Shown here one piece after another: positions 21,026 to 28,386 of a stretch of DNA of 64,000 nucleotides; the stretch's first letter is position 1, and each line of letters opens with the position of its first letter. The notes beneath the pieces were generated by a model. That model ran no database searches. It saw nothing but the letters and a program-made list of their open reading frames with translations, and was not told the origin of the DNA. Both the position numbers and the translations under genes were made by a program. Origin of the DNA: Nocardioides albertanoniae (GTDB lineage Bacteria; Actinomycetota; Actinomycetes; Propionibacteriales; Nocardioidaceae); NCBI RefSeq assembly GCF_006716315.1, contig NZ_VFOV01000001.1, positions 1,470,501 to 1,534,500 of the forward strand. Direction: 5' to 3'.

Positions 21026-22318
21026 TCAGAACGGCCGGCGGCGGCTCGCGAACGCGCGAGCGCCCTGGCCGGCGGACACGGAGCGGGCCGGTCCCATGGT
21101 GCCGGTCCCGTAGTAGGCCTCGTCGTGGCGTCCCGGCTGGTCCTTCGCGCGCCGCTCGGCTACCCCGTCGGGCTCGTCCTGACCGCCCTGATGACTGTGG
21201 TCACCGTGGCTGTGGTCACCGTGGCTGTGGTCACCGTGGCTGTGGTCACCGTGGCTGTGGTCACCGTGGCTGTGGTCACCGTGGCTGTGATCGCCGTGCC
21301 CGTGACCATGTCCGTGACCGTGGCCCTGGTGGAGGTCCGGGTCGGCGTTCGGGTCGACCAGGCGTGGCAGCGCCTCGAGGGTGCGCTTGAGGTCGCGGTC
21401 GTACTTCACCACGACGTTCGCGGTCGCCGCGAGCGTCTCGGCGCTCAGCTCCTCGGCACCCAGGACCGCGAGGGTGCGCGCCCAGTCGACGGTCTCGGAG
21501 ATGCTCGGCGCCTTGCGCAGGTCGAGCTCCCGCAGGCCGCGTACGACGTCGACCAGCTGTCGCGCGAGCTCGTCGGACAGGCCCGTCTTCTTGGACCGGA
21601 TGATCTCCAGCTCACGCTCGGCGTCGGGGTAGTCGAGGAAGAGGTGGAGGCAGCGGCGCTTGAGGGCGGCGGAGAGGTCGCGGCTGTTGTTGGAGGTCAG
21701 GATGACGTAGGGGAGGTGGACGGCCTCGAAGGTGCCGAGCTCGGGCACGGAGACCTGATACTCGGCGAGCAGCTCGAGCAGCACGGCCTCGAGCGCCTCG
21801 TCCGCGCGGTCGACCTCGTCGATCAGCAGCACGACGGGTTCCTCGGAGCGGATGGCCTCCAGCAGCGGTCGCGCGGCGAGGAAACGCTCGGAGAAGAAGG
21901 CGCTCTCCTCGGTCGCGATCGCCTCCACCGCCGAGGTCAGATCGGGGGCGTCGGCGACCAGCGAGCCGATCTTCTCGCGCATGAGCTGGGTGTAGAGGAG
22001 CTGGCGGCCGTAGTCCCACTCGTAGAGCGCGGTGGTCTCGTCCTGGCCCTCGTAGCACTGCAGCCGCAGCAGTTTGCGGCCCGTCACGGCGGCCAGCGAC
22101 TTGGCGAGCTGGGTCTTCCCGACGCCGGCAGGGCCCTCCAGCAGGACCGGCTTGTCCAGATGGGTCTGGAGGAAGACGGTGGTGGCCAGGCGCTCGTCGG
22201 CCAGGTAGCCCTGGTCGGTGAACTGGTCGATGACGTCGGCGACGCTTTCGAAGCCTGCGTGCGTGGTGGGCTCGGGGACGTCGGCGGACTCGAGGGGTTC
22301 GACGGGCTGTGCGTTCAT
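21026..22318 (-). CDS. MoxR/CoxD-like AAA+ ATPase with histidine-rich tail
   Basis: The protein has 430 residues. Walker A is GPAGVGKT at residues 62-69, Walker B is VVLLIDEVDRADEALEAVLLELLAEYQ, and sensor-type ILTSNNSRDLSAALKRRCLHLFLDYPD follows, as in MoxR/CbbQ/CoxD chaperone ATPases. After the AAA+ lid, residues about 330-376 form an extreme His tract: (HG)n followed by seven DHSH units, encoded by a 15-bp tandem repeat. About 50 basic, Gly/Arg-rich residues end the protein. Such tracts bind Ni, Zn or Co in metallochaperones. The gene lies between mno and the CoxE-like gene, suggesting metal delivery to methanol dehydrogenase. Confidence 0.87.
   Translation of the reverse strand: MNAQPVEPLESADVPEPTTHAGFESVADVIDQFTDQGYLADERLATTVFLQTHLDKPVLLEGPAGVGKTQLAKSLAAVTGRKLLRLQCYEGQDETTALYEWDYGRQLLYTQLMREKIGSLVADAPDLTSAVEAIATEESAFFSERFLAARPLLEAIRSEEPVVLLIDEVDRADEALEAVLLELLAEYQVSVPELGTFEAVHLPYVILTSNNSRDLSAALKRRCLHLFLDYPDAERELEIIRSKKTGLSDELARQLVDVVRGLRELDLRKAPSISETVDWARTLAVLGAEELSAETLAATANVVVKYDRDLKRTLEALPRLVDPNADPDLHQGHGHGHGHGHGDHSHGDHSHGDHSHGDHSHGDHSHGDHSHGDHSHQGGQDEPDGVAERRAKDQPGRHDEAYYGTGTMGPARSVSAGQGARAFASRRRPF
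21192..21300 (-). repeat. 15-bp tandem repeat encoding (GDHSH)n
   Basis: Six identical 15-base units (TCACCGTGGCTGTGG on the + strand) run from 21201 to about 21290, with degenerate edges. Each encodes five residues, giving a DHSH array of seven copies. It is coding, in frame and multiple-of-three, so copy number can change without breaking the gene. Confidence 0.9.
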
Positions 22319-22408
22319 GGGTGCCTCCTGGGGCGACGGGGCAGCGGGCAGCGGATGGGCATGAGAGCGGGCATGTCGGTGGATCGAGATGTCTGGGAGG
22401 TCGTGGAG

Positions 22409-22455
22409 TCGGTCCGGCCCGGGGGCACATGCCCCGGCCTCCCAGGCCGGACCGA
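22409..22455. other. Nested hairpin between mno and the AAA+ gene
   Basis: Perfect 11-bp arms TCGGTCCGGCC (22409-22419) and GGCCGGACCGA (22445-22455) enclose a second hairpin GGGGC-acat-GCCCC (22422-22435). It is in the mno to AAA+ intercistronic gap and may stabilise the mno transcript end or reduce readthrough. Confidence 0.5.
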
Positions 22456-22464
22456 GCAGGTGGG

Positions 22465-22495
22465 GATCCCGCCGGCCGGGCCGACCGGCGGGATC
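22465..22495 (-). terminator. Hairpin just downstream of mno
   Basis: Perfect 11-bp arms GATCCCGCCGG and CCGGCGGGATC enclose a 9-base loop, starting eight bases after the mno stop. It is likely a partial terminator that lets mno be expressed more than the AAA+, VWA and mftM genes downstream. Confidence 0.6.
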
Positions 22496-22502
22496 GCGAC
22501 GA

Positions 22503-23795
22503 TCAGGTCAGCAGGTCGTCGAGGTCGCCGTTCATGGCGTGGTCGACGACGGGGCGGACCGTCTCGAAGGTGCACTCCTTGGCGTTGCCCGGGGTGCAGG
22601 CGTCGCCGAGGACGTGGTTGGTGATGCGGTCGACGTCGGCGGCGTCTCCCTTGATGACCTTCGCGTTCTCGTAGTACTTGGTCGGGCCCTCACCGAGGCG
22701 GTTCTTGGAGTAGCTGTCCTTGGTGACGTCGACGAAGCGCTCCGGGATCCCGACGTCGCGCAGCAGCCGGATCGCGGCCTCGAGCGCGGCGTCGGCCGCC
22801 TGCGGCTTGGTCATGCCGTGGGTGTCGATACCCATCGCCTCGGCGATGTCGGCGAACCGTCCGTACTGGGCCGGCATGTTGAACGCCCACACGCGGGGGA
22901 GCGCGATGGCGTTGTTCAGGCCGTGGTGGGTGTCGTAGAACGCCGAGACCGCGTGCGAGATCGAGTGGATGATCCCCAGACCGCCGGAGTTGAACGCCTG
23001 GGCGGCGATGTACTGGGCATACATCATGCCCTCGCGGCCCTTGAGGTCCTGACCGTTCCAGACCGCCTCGCGCAGGTTCTCCGCGGTCAGCTTGATGGCC
23101 CGGATCGCGTTGCCGAGCGAGGGCTCGAAGTTCAGACGCGAGACGTAGGGCTCGGAGGCGTGCGCGAGCACGTCGAAGCCGCACTGGGCGGTGTAGTCGA
23201 TCGGGCAGTCGAAGTAGAGCACCGGGTCGTCGATGGCGAGGGTGGCGACCGAGGCGTCGTCGAACGCGACGTACTTGTGCGGGTTGTCCGGGTCGGTGGT
23301 CGTGTCGGTGATGACGTACGCCCACGAGGTCTCCGAACCGGTGCCGGCCGTGGTGGACACGGCGATGTGCGGAGGGTTGTTGGGGTTCTCGGACTTGTTG
23401 AAGCCCTCGAACTCGTTGACGTTGCGGCCGTCGTGGGCCACCGAGACGCGGGCACCCTTGCAGGCGTCGTGCGAGGATCCACCGCCGATGGAGATGAACG
23501 AGTCGCACTTGTTCTGCTGGTACAACGCCACGGCGTCCATGGAGTTGTAGTCCTTGGGGTTGGACTCGACCTGGTCGTAGACCACCGCGTCGAGGCCGTG
23601 GTACTTCAGCGAGTCCACGATCTTCTGCACGATGTTCGTGCCCCGGAGACCGGACGTCATGACCAGCGGTTTGGTGAACCCGAGCTTGATCGCCTCGGGA
23701 CCGATCAGCTCGTGGGATCCGGGACCGAGCAGCGCCCGCGGGAACGGGTGGAACTCCTTGATCGGGAAGGGTTTGAGCAGCTCGTCAACCTGCAT
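22503..23795 (-). CDS. mno: NDMA-dependent methanol dehydrogenase (mycofactocin-linked)
   Basis: This 430-residue group III metal-dependent alcohol dehydrogenase oxidises methanol and short primary alcohols with a tightly bound nicotinamide. The dye NDMA is the usual artificial acceptor, and mycofactocin is the presumed natural one. The nicotinamide-binding loop is SIGGGSSHDACKGARVS, followed by VSTTAGTGSETSWAYVITD. Metal-binding residues are in CGFDVLAHASEPYVS and IIHSISHAVSAFYDTHHGLNNAIALP. Both length and the N-terminus DELLKPFPIKEFHPFPRALLGPGS match the actinobacterial Mno/Mdo group. A strong AGGAGG site precedes the ATG. It is divergent from the mycofactocin operon and followed by AAA+ and VWA maturation genes. 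Confidence 0.93.
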   Translation of the reverse strand: MQVDELLKPFPIKEFHPFPRALLGPGSHELIGPEAIKLGFTKPLVMTSGLRGTNIVQKIVDSLKYHGLDAVVYDQVESNPKDYNSMDAVALYQQNKCDSFISIGGGSSHDACKGARVSVAHDGRNVNEFEGFNKSENPNNPPHIAVSTTAGTGSETSWAYVITDTTTDPDNPHKYVAFDDASVATLAIDDPVLYFDCPIDYTAQCGFDVLAHASEPYVSRLNFEPSLGNAIRAIKLTAENLREAVWNGQDLKGREGMMYAQYIAAQAFNSGGLGIIHSISHAVSAFYDTHHGLNNAIALPRVWAFNMPAQYGRFADIAEAMGIDTHGMTKPQAADAALEAAIRLLRDVGIPERFVDVTKDSYSKNRLGEGPTKYYENAKVIKGDAADVDRITNHVLGDACTPGNAKECTFETVRPVVDHAMNGDLDDLLT

Positions 23796-24097
23796 TGGGG
23801 AACCTCCTGTTTGGACTGATGACGTGCTCGAACGTAAGCCGCGTCACAGCCACTGCGGGAGGCCTGGAAGCGCAAACCATCCGCTGCGAGCAGGGGGTCC
23901 TGATCGGTCGGCCCGGCGCCCTCCTGTCCGTTCGGAGAGGGGCCGCGGGACGAGGCTCGAGGCCGCTCGTCGAACCCCTCCGAACGGACAGGTCGATGTG
24001 CACTTCCGGACGGCGCTGAGCGTGGCCGTCGCTCTCTAACGTCGGTTTCGTCAGTGCATCGTCGACCGGTGCATCAACCACACGAAGGAGTCCTGAC
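23796..24097. promoter_or_regulatory. Divergent mno / mftA promoter region with paired 15-bp inverted repeat
   Basis: This 302-bp gap has no credible gene. CCTGTCCGTTCGGAG at 23923-23937 recurs inverted at 23978-23992 as CTCCGAACGGACAGG, a perfect match 55 bp apart centre to centre. Between them GACGAG and CTCGTC form a smaller inverted pair. The symmetric placement suits a regulator acting on both promoters, and the MnoR-like response regulator is the leading candidate. The mftA ribosome site AAGGAG lies at 24085-24090. Confidence 0.65.
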
Positions 24098-24202
24098 ATG
24101 TCCGCTCACCTCCCCAGCTCCACCGACGTCGACACAGACCTGATCGAGGAGGACCTCCTCGTCGAGGAGGTCTCGATCGACGGCATGTGCGGCGTCTACT
24201 GA
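24098..24202 (+). CDS. mftA: Mycofactocin precursor peptide MftA
   Basis: The precursor has 34 residues. The acidic leader (TDLIEEDLLVEEVSI) ends in the invariant core IDGMCGVY, whose final Val-Tyr pair is decarboxylated, crosslinked, excised and oxidised to give the cofactor. It has a good AAGGAG ribosome site and is followed after 13 bases by mftB. It is too short for routine gene calling but unmistakable by its C-terminus and neighbours. Confidence 0.97.
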   Translation: MSAHLPSSTDVDTDLIEEDLLVEEVSIDGMCGVY

Positions 24203-24215
24203 GAAGGACGAGACC

Positions 24216-24503
24216 ATGACCTCCTTCGACCCACAGGGCGCCTGGCGCCGCTCGCCCAGCGTCGTGATCCGGCCCGAGCCGTTCGGCGCCCTCGTCTACG
24301 ACTTCGGCTCGCGGCGGCTCTCGTTCCTCAAGGACCTTGCGCTCGTGCGGGTCGTGGAGGCGCTGGACGAGTCGGCCTCGGCACTCGGCGCGCTCGACGC
24401 CGTCGGTGTCGCCGAGGCCGACCGCCCGCAACACCTCGCGGCCCTCGCCGCCCTTGCCCGCTCCGGAATGATCAGCCAACGCCAGGAGGCGATCGCGTCA
24501 TGA
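24216..24503 (+). CDS. mftB: Mycofactocin biosynthesis chaperone MftB
   Basis: This 95-residue RRE-type (PqqD-like) peptide chaperone binds the MftA leader and presents it to MftC. The typical stretch is SPSVVIRPEPFGALVYDFGSRRLSFLKDLALVRVVEALDESASALGAL. It overlaps mftC by four bases. Confidence 0.95.
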   Translation: MTSFDPQGAWRRSPSVVIRPEPFGALVYDFGSRRLSFLKDLALVRVVEALDESASALGALDAVGVAEADRPQHLAALAALARSGMISQRQEAIAS

Positions 24504-25696
24504 CCCTGTTGGACCAGCACACCGAGAGGCAGCCCGTACCCCGGCTGATCGACCAGTTCGAGCACGGCCTCGACGCTCCGATCTGTCTGACCTGGGAGCT
24601 CACCTATGCCTGCAACCTGGCGTGCGTGCACTGCCTCTCGTCCTCCGGCCGCCGCGACCCGCGCGAGCTCTCCACCGACCAGGCCAAGGCCGTCATCGAC
24701 GAGCTGCAGCGGATGCAGGTCTTCTACGTGAACATCGGCGGAGGTGAGCCGACCGTACGTCCCGACTTCTGGGAGCTGCTCGACTACGCGGTCTCGCACG
24801 ACGTCGGCGTGAAGTTCTCGACCAACGGTGTACGCATCACCAAGGAGCGGGCTGCCCAGCTGGCCGCCTCGGACTACGTCGACGTGCAGATCTCGCTGGA
24901 CGGCGCGACCGCCGAGGTGAACGACGCGGTGCGCGGTCGCGGCTCCTTCGACATGGCCGTCCGGGCGCTCGCGAACCTCCAGGAGGCCGGCTTCACCGAC
25001 GCCAAGATCTCCGTCGTCGTCACCCGCGAGAACGTACGCCAGCTCGACGAGTTCCAGGAGCTGGCCGACCGGTACGGCGCGACCCTCCGCATCACCCGGC
25101 TGCGCCCCAGCGGTCGCGGCGCCGACGTGTGGGACGACCTGCACCCCACCGCCGAGGACCAGCGCTACCTCTACGACTGGCTGGTCGAGAAGGGCGAGCG
25201 CGTCCTGACCGGCGACTCCTTCTTCCACCTCGCCGCCTTCGGAGATGCCCTCCCGGGCCTGAACCTGTGCGGCGCCGGCCGTGTGGTCTGCCTGATCGAC
25301 CCGGTCGGCGACGTCTACGCCTGCCCGTTCGCGATCCACGACAAGTTCCTGGCCGGCAACCTGCTCACCGACGGCGGCTTCAAGAAGGTGTGGCAGGAGT
25401 CCACACTCTTCCGTGAGCTGCGCGAGCCGACCTCCGGCGGCGCCTGCATGTCGTGCTCGGCGTACGACGCGTGCCGCGGCGGCTGCATGGCGGCCAAGTT
25501 CTTCACCGGTCTGCCGTTGGACGGGCCGGACCCGGAGTGCGTCAAGGGCAACAGCCAGGTCGCGCTCGCCAACCGGGACGGCTCCGGTCTGCCGCAGCCG
25601 TCCCAGGACCACTCGCGGTCCGACGCGGTCCTGCTGGGTATGCCCGGCAGGCCGACCAAGCTGCCCGACCGGTTCTGCAACGAGAGCCCTGTATAG
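24500..25696 (+). CDS. mftC: Mycofactocin radical SAM maturase MftC
   Basis: MftC uses S-adenosylmethionine and iron-sulfur clusters to decarboxylate the C-terminal Tyr of MftA and then form a Val-Tyr crosslink. The 398-residue protein has the radical SAM motif CNLACVHC with Cys38, Cys42 and Cys45. The SAM-binding NIGGGEPTVRPDF follows. A SPASM domain for extra clusters includes LCGAGRVVCLIDPVGDVYACPF and CMSCSAYDACRGGCMAAKFF. Gene order and overlap with mftB support the call. mftD follows after 11 bases. Confidence 0.97.
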   Translation: MTLLDQHTERQPVPRLIDQFEHGLDAPICLTWELTYACNLACVHCLSSSGRRDPRELSTDQAKAVIDELQRMQVFYVNIGGGEPTVRPDFWELLDYAVSHDVGVKFSTNGVRITKERAAQLAASDYVDVQISLDGATAEVNDAVRGRGSFDMAVRALANLQEAGFTDAKISVVVTRENVRQLDEFQELADRYGATLRITRLRPSGRGADVWDDLHPTAEDQRYLYDWLVEKGERVLTGDSFFHLAAFGDALPGLNLCGAGRVVCLIDPVGDVYACPFAIHDKFLAGNLLTDGGFKKVWQESTLFRELREPTSGGACMSCSAYDACRGGCMAAKFFTGLPLDGPDPECVKGNSQVALANRDGSGLPQPSQDHSRSDAVLLGMPGRPTKLPDRFCNESPV

Positions 25697-25707
25697 GAGT
25701 CAATGTC

Positions 25708-26880
25708 ATGTCGAAGATCTGGTTCGAGACCGTCCTCGAGGCCCAGCGCCGGGCGAAGAAGCGTCTCCCGAAGTCCGTCTACAGCGCGCTGCTCGCGGGC
25801 TCGGAGCGCGGGGTCAGCTATGACGACAACACCGCCGCGTTCGCCGAGCTCGGCTTCGCGCCCCACTGCGCAGGACTGTCGGACAAGCGCGATCTGGCCA
25901 CTACCGTCATGGGCGAGGAGATCTCGCTGCCGGTGATCTGCTCGCCGACCGGCGTACAGGCCGTGCACCCGGACGGCGAGGTCGCCATCGCCCGCGCGGC
26001 TGCCGCCCGCGGCACCATCACCGGCCTGAGCTCGTTCGCGAGCAAGCCCGTGGAGGAGGTGGTCGCGGCCAACCCTCAGACGTTCTTCCAGATCTACTGG
26101 CTGGGCAGTCGTGACGCGATCCTCAAGCGGATCTCGCGGGCCAAGGAGGCCGGTGCCCGCGGTCTGATCCTCACCACCGACTGGTCCTTCTCGATGGGGC
26201 GTGACTGGGGCAGCCCGGCGATCCCGGAGAAGCTCGACCTGAAGGCGATGGTGCGTTTCGCGCCCGAGACGCTCGCCCGGCCGAAGTGGCTCTCCAGCTT
26301 CGCGCGCGCCGGCTACGTCCCCGACCTGACGGTGCCCAACCTGGTCGACCCGGGGGAGGAGGCGCCGACCTTCTTCGGCGCTTACTACGAGTGGATGCAG
26401 ACGCCGCTGCCCACCTGGGAGGACCTCGCCTGGCTCCGTTCGCAGTGGGACGGCCCGGTCATGCTCAAGGGGATCTGCCGCGTCGACGACGCCAAGCGTG
26501 CCGTCGACGCCGGCATGACGGCGATCTCGGTCTCCAACCACGGCGGCAACAACCTCGACAGCACGCCGGCACCGATCCGGGTGCTGCCCTCGATCGCCGA
26601 CGCCGTAGGTCACCAGGTCGATGTCGTGCTCGACGGCGGCGTACGCCGGGGGAGCGACGTCATCAAGGCGGTCGCCCTCGGCGCCCGTGCCGTGATGATC
26701 GGTCGCGCCTACCTGTGGGGGCTGGCCGCGAACGGCCAGGCCGGGGTGGAGAACGTCCTCGACATCCTGCGCAGCGGCGCCGACTCGGCGCTGCTCGGCA
26801 TGGGGAAGTCGAGCCTGGCCGAGCTCAGCGCCGACGACATCGTGATCCCGTCTGGGTTCACCCGCACCCTGGGCGCCTGA
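25708..26880 (+). CDS. mftD: Pre-mycofactocin synthase MftD (FMN-dependent)
   Basis: This 390-residue member of the FMN-linked alpha-hydroxyacid oxidase fold oxidatively deaminates the AHDP intermediate to give the redox-active pre-mycofactocin. Family motifs are PVICSPTGVQAVHPDGEVAIARAAAARGT near the N-terminus, AISVSNHGGNNLDSTPAPIRVLP with the catalytic His-Gly-Gly, and the FMN phosphate region VVLDGGVRRGSDVIKAVALGARAVMIGRAYLWGLAA. The ATG at 25708 starts SKIWFETVLEAQRRAKKRLP. mftE begins one base after the stop. Confidence 0.96.
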   Translation: MSKIWFETVLEAQRRAKKRLPKSVYSALLAGSERGVSYDDNTAAFAELGFAPHCAGLSDKRDLATTVMGEEISLPVICSPTGVQAVHPDGEVAIARAAAARGTITGLSSFASKPVEEVVAANPQTFFQIYWLGSRDAILKRISRAKEAGARGLILTTDWSFSMGRDWGSPAIPEKLDLKAMVRFAPETLARPKWLSSFARAGYVPDLTVPNLVDPGEEAPTFFGAYYEWMQTPLPTWEDLAWLRSQWDGPVMLKGICRVDDAKRAVDAGMTAISVSNHGGNNLDSTPAPIRVLPSIADAVGHQVDVVLDGGVRRGSDVIKAVALGARAVMIGRAYLWGLAANGQAGVENVLDILRSGADSALLGMGKSSLAELSADDIVIPSGFTRTLGA

Positions 26881-26881
26881 G

Positions 26882-27601
26882 ATGGAGCTCGCGCACGCCA
26901 CCTGGCCCGAGGTCGGTGAGGACGTCGAGGTCGTCGTGGTGCCGACGGGCTCGTGCGAGCAGCACGGTCCGCACCTCCCGTTCGCGACCGACGCCGCGGT
27001 GGCGGCTGCCGTCGCTGAGCGCACGGTGACACGGCTGGTGGCCGCCGGGGTCCACGCGGTCCTGGCGCCGGCGTTGCCCTACGGGGCGAGCGGCGAGCAC
27101 GAGCACTTCCCGGGCACCGTCGACATCGGCCATGACGCCCTGCACTCCGTGGTGCTCGAGCTCGGCCGCTCGATCTCGCGGTGGGCGGACCGGATCGTCT
27201 TCGTCAACGGCCATGGTGGCAATGCGCCCGCGGTGGCCAGCGCCGTGCGGCGGCTGGTCTACGAGGGCCGCGACGCTGCCTGGATCCCGTGCGAGGTCGC
27301 AGGTGGGGACGCCCACGCCGGCCGCACGGAGACCTCGCTGGTGTCGGCGCTCGCGCCGGGGGACGTACGTCATGAGCGGGCCGAGGCCGGCGCGACCGAG
27401 CCGGTCGACCTGCTCCTGCCGATGCTGCGCGCCGGGGGAGTCCGGGCCGTGTCTCCCAACGGGGTGCTCGGTGATCCGGCGGGCGCCTCTGCGCAGGAAG
27501 GTGAGCGGCTCCTGTCCGAGCTGGTCGATGCGGCGGCCGATGCCGTGCTGATCGGCCGGGCGGACGGTGCCGGACGGTTGCGGGTGGCGGCGTCGGTATG
27601 A
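26882..27601 (+). CDS. mftE: Mycofactocin precursor peptidase MftE
   Basis: This 239-residue creatininase-family metallopeptidase cuts the modified MftA to release the crosslinked dipeptide-derived product. Metal-binding motifs are VVPTGSCEQHGPHLPFATDAAVA, PYGASGEHEHFPGTVDIG and FVNGHGGNAPAVASAVRRL, with TETSLVSALAP later. It starts one base after mftD and overlaps the SDR gene by four bases. Confidence 0.95.
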   Translation: MELAHATWPEVGEDVEVVVVPTGSCEQHGPHLPFATDAAVAAAVAERTVTRLVAAGVHAVLAPALPYGASGEHEHFPGTVDIGHDALHSVVLELGRSISRWADRIVFVNGHGGNAPAVASAVRRLVYEGRDAAWIPCEVAGGDAHAGRTETSLVSALAPGDVRHERAEAGATEPVDLLLPMLRAGGVRAVSPNGVLGDPAGASAQEGERLLSELVDAAADAVLIGRADGAGRLRVAASV

Positions 27602-28386
27602 CACCCGGTCCGGTCGCACTCGTCAGCGGTGCCGCGGGCGGCATGGGCGGCGCGATCGTCGCCGGCCTCGTGGAGGACGGCTTCCACGTCGTCGGTGTCG
27701 ACGCGTGCGCGCCGATGCCCGGGGCCGCGTCCCGACCCGGCCGCGAGCAAGCCCTTCGTGACCTCGAGTCCAGGTCGCCCGGTCGGGTCGACACCGCGAT
27801 CATCGACGTACGTCACGGTGCGGCGGTGGGTCGCCTGATCGAGTCCATCGACTCTGCCCACCAGCGGCTGGACGTGGTCGTCGCCGCCGCGGGGGCGGTC
27901 GCTGGAGGACACGCGATGTGGGAGGCGCCCGAGGGCGAGCTCGACGTCATGCTCGACGTCAACCTGCGCGGGGTCTGGAACCTCGCCGCGGCTGCGGTGC
28001 CGCTCATGCTCCGGGCGGAGCCGCCACGCTCGGGGCGGTTCATCGCGATCGCCTCCGCGGCCGGCCATCGGGGTCTGCAGCAGCTCACGGCGTACGGCGC
28101 CAGCAAGCACGCGGTGGTGGGACTCGTCAGTGGCCTCGCTGCCGACCTGCGCGGCAGCGGGATCACGGCGACCGTGGTGTCGCCGGGCAGCACTCGGACC
28201 GAGATGCTCGCCGCGACCGCTGCCCTCTACGGCCTCGACTCCGTCGAACCGTTGGCCGAACGTCACCTCGTCGAACGCGTCCTCGAACCCGACGAGATCG
28301 CCGACGCGGTGCGCTGGCTCAGCTCGCCGCGATCGGGTGCGGTCACCGGTGCGGTGCTCCATGTCGACGGTGGGTTCACGACATGA
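27598..28386 (+). CDS. SDR-family oxidoreductase of the mycofactocin cluster
   Basis: This 262-residue short-chain dehydrogenase has the cofactor motif SGAAGGMGGAIVAGL, an AAAGAV turn, the catalytic YGASKHA (Tyr and Lys) and a C-terminal VTGAVLHVDGGF. It is coupled by overlaps to mftE and mftF, so it is part of the biosynthetic operon. SDRs at this position form a subgroup thought to hold NAD tightly and pass electrons to mycofactocin. Whether it works in cofactor synthesis or as a cofactor-using alcohol dehydrogenase is not settled by sequence. Confidence 0.88.
   Translation: MTPGPVALVSGAAGGMGGAIVAGLVEDGFHVVGVDACAPMPGAASRPGREQALRDLESRSPGRVDTAIIDVRHGAAVGRLIESIDSAHQRLDVVVAAAGAVAGGHAMWEAPEGELDVMLDVNLRGVWNLAAAAVPLMLRAEPPRSGRFIAIASAAGHRGLQQLTAYGASKHAVVGLVSGLAADLRGSGITATVVSPGSTRTEMLAATAALYGLDSVEPLAERHLVERVLEPDEIADAVRWLSSPRSGAVTGAVLHVDGGFTT

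Noticed and set aside
21192..21300. Tandem repeat that might suggest a CRISPR array
   Set aside because: The units are contiguous without spacers and encode GDHSH in frame in an ATPase gene.
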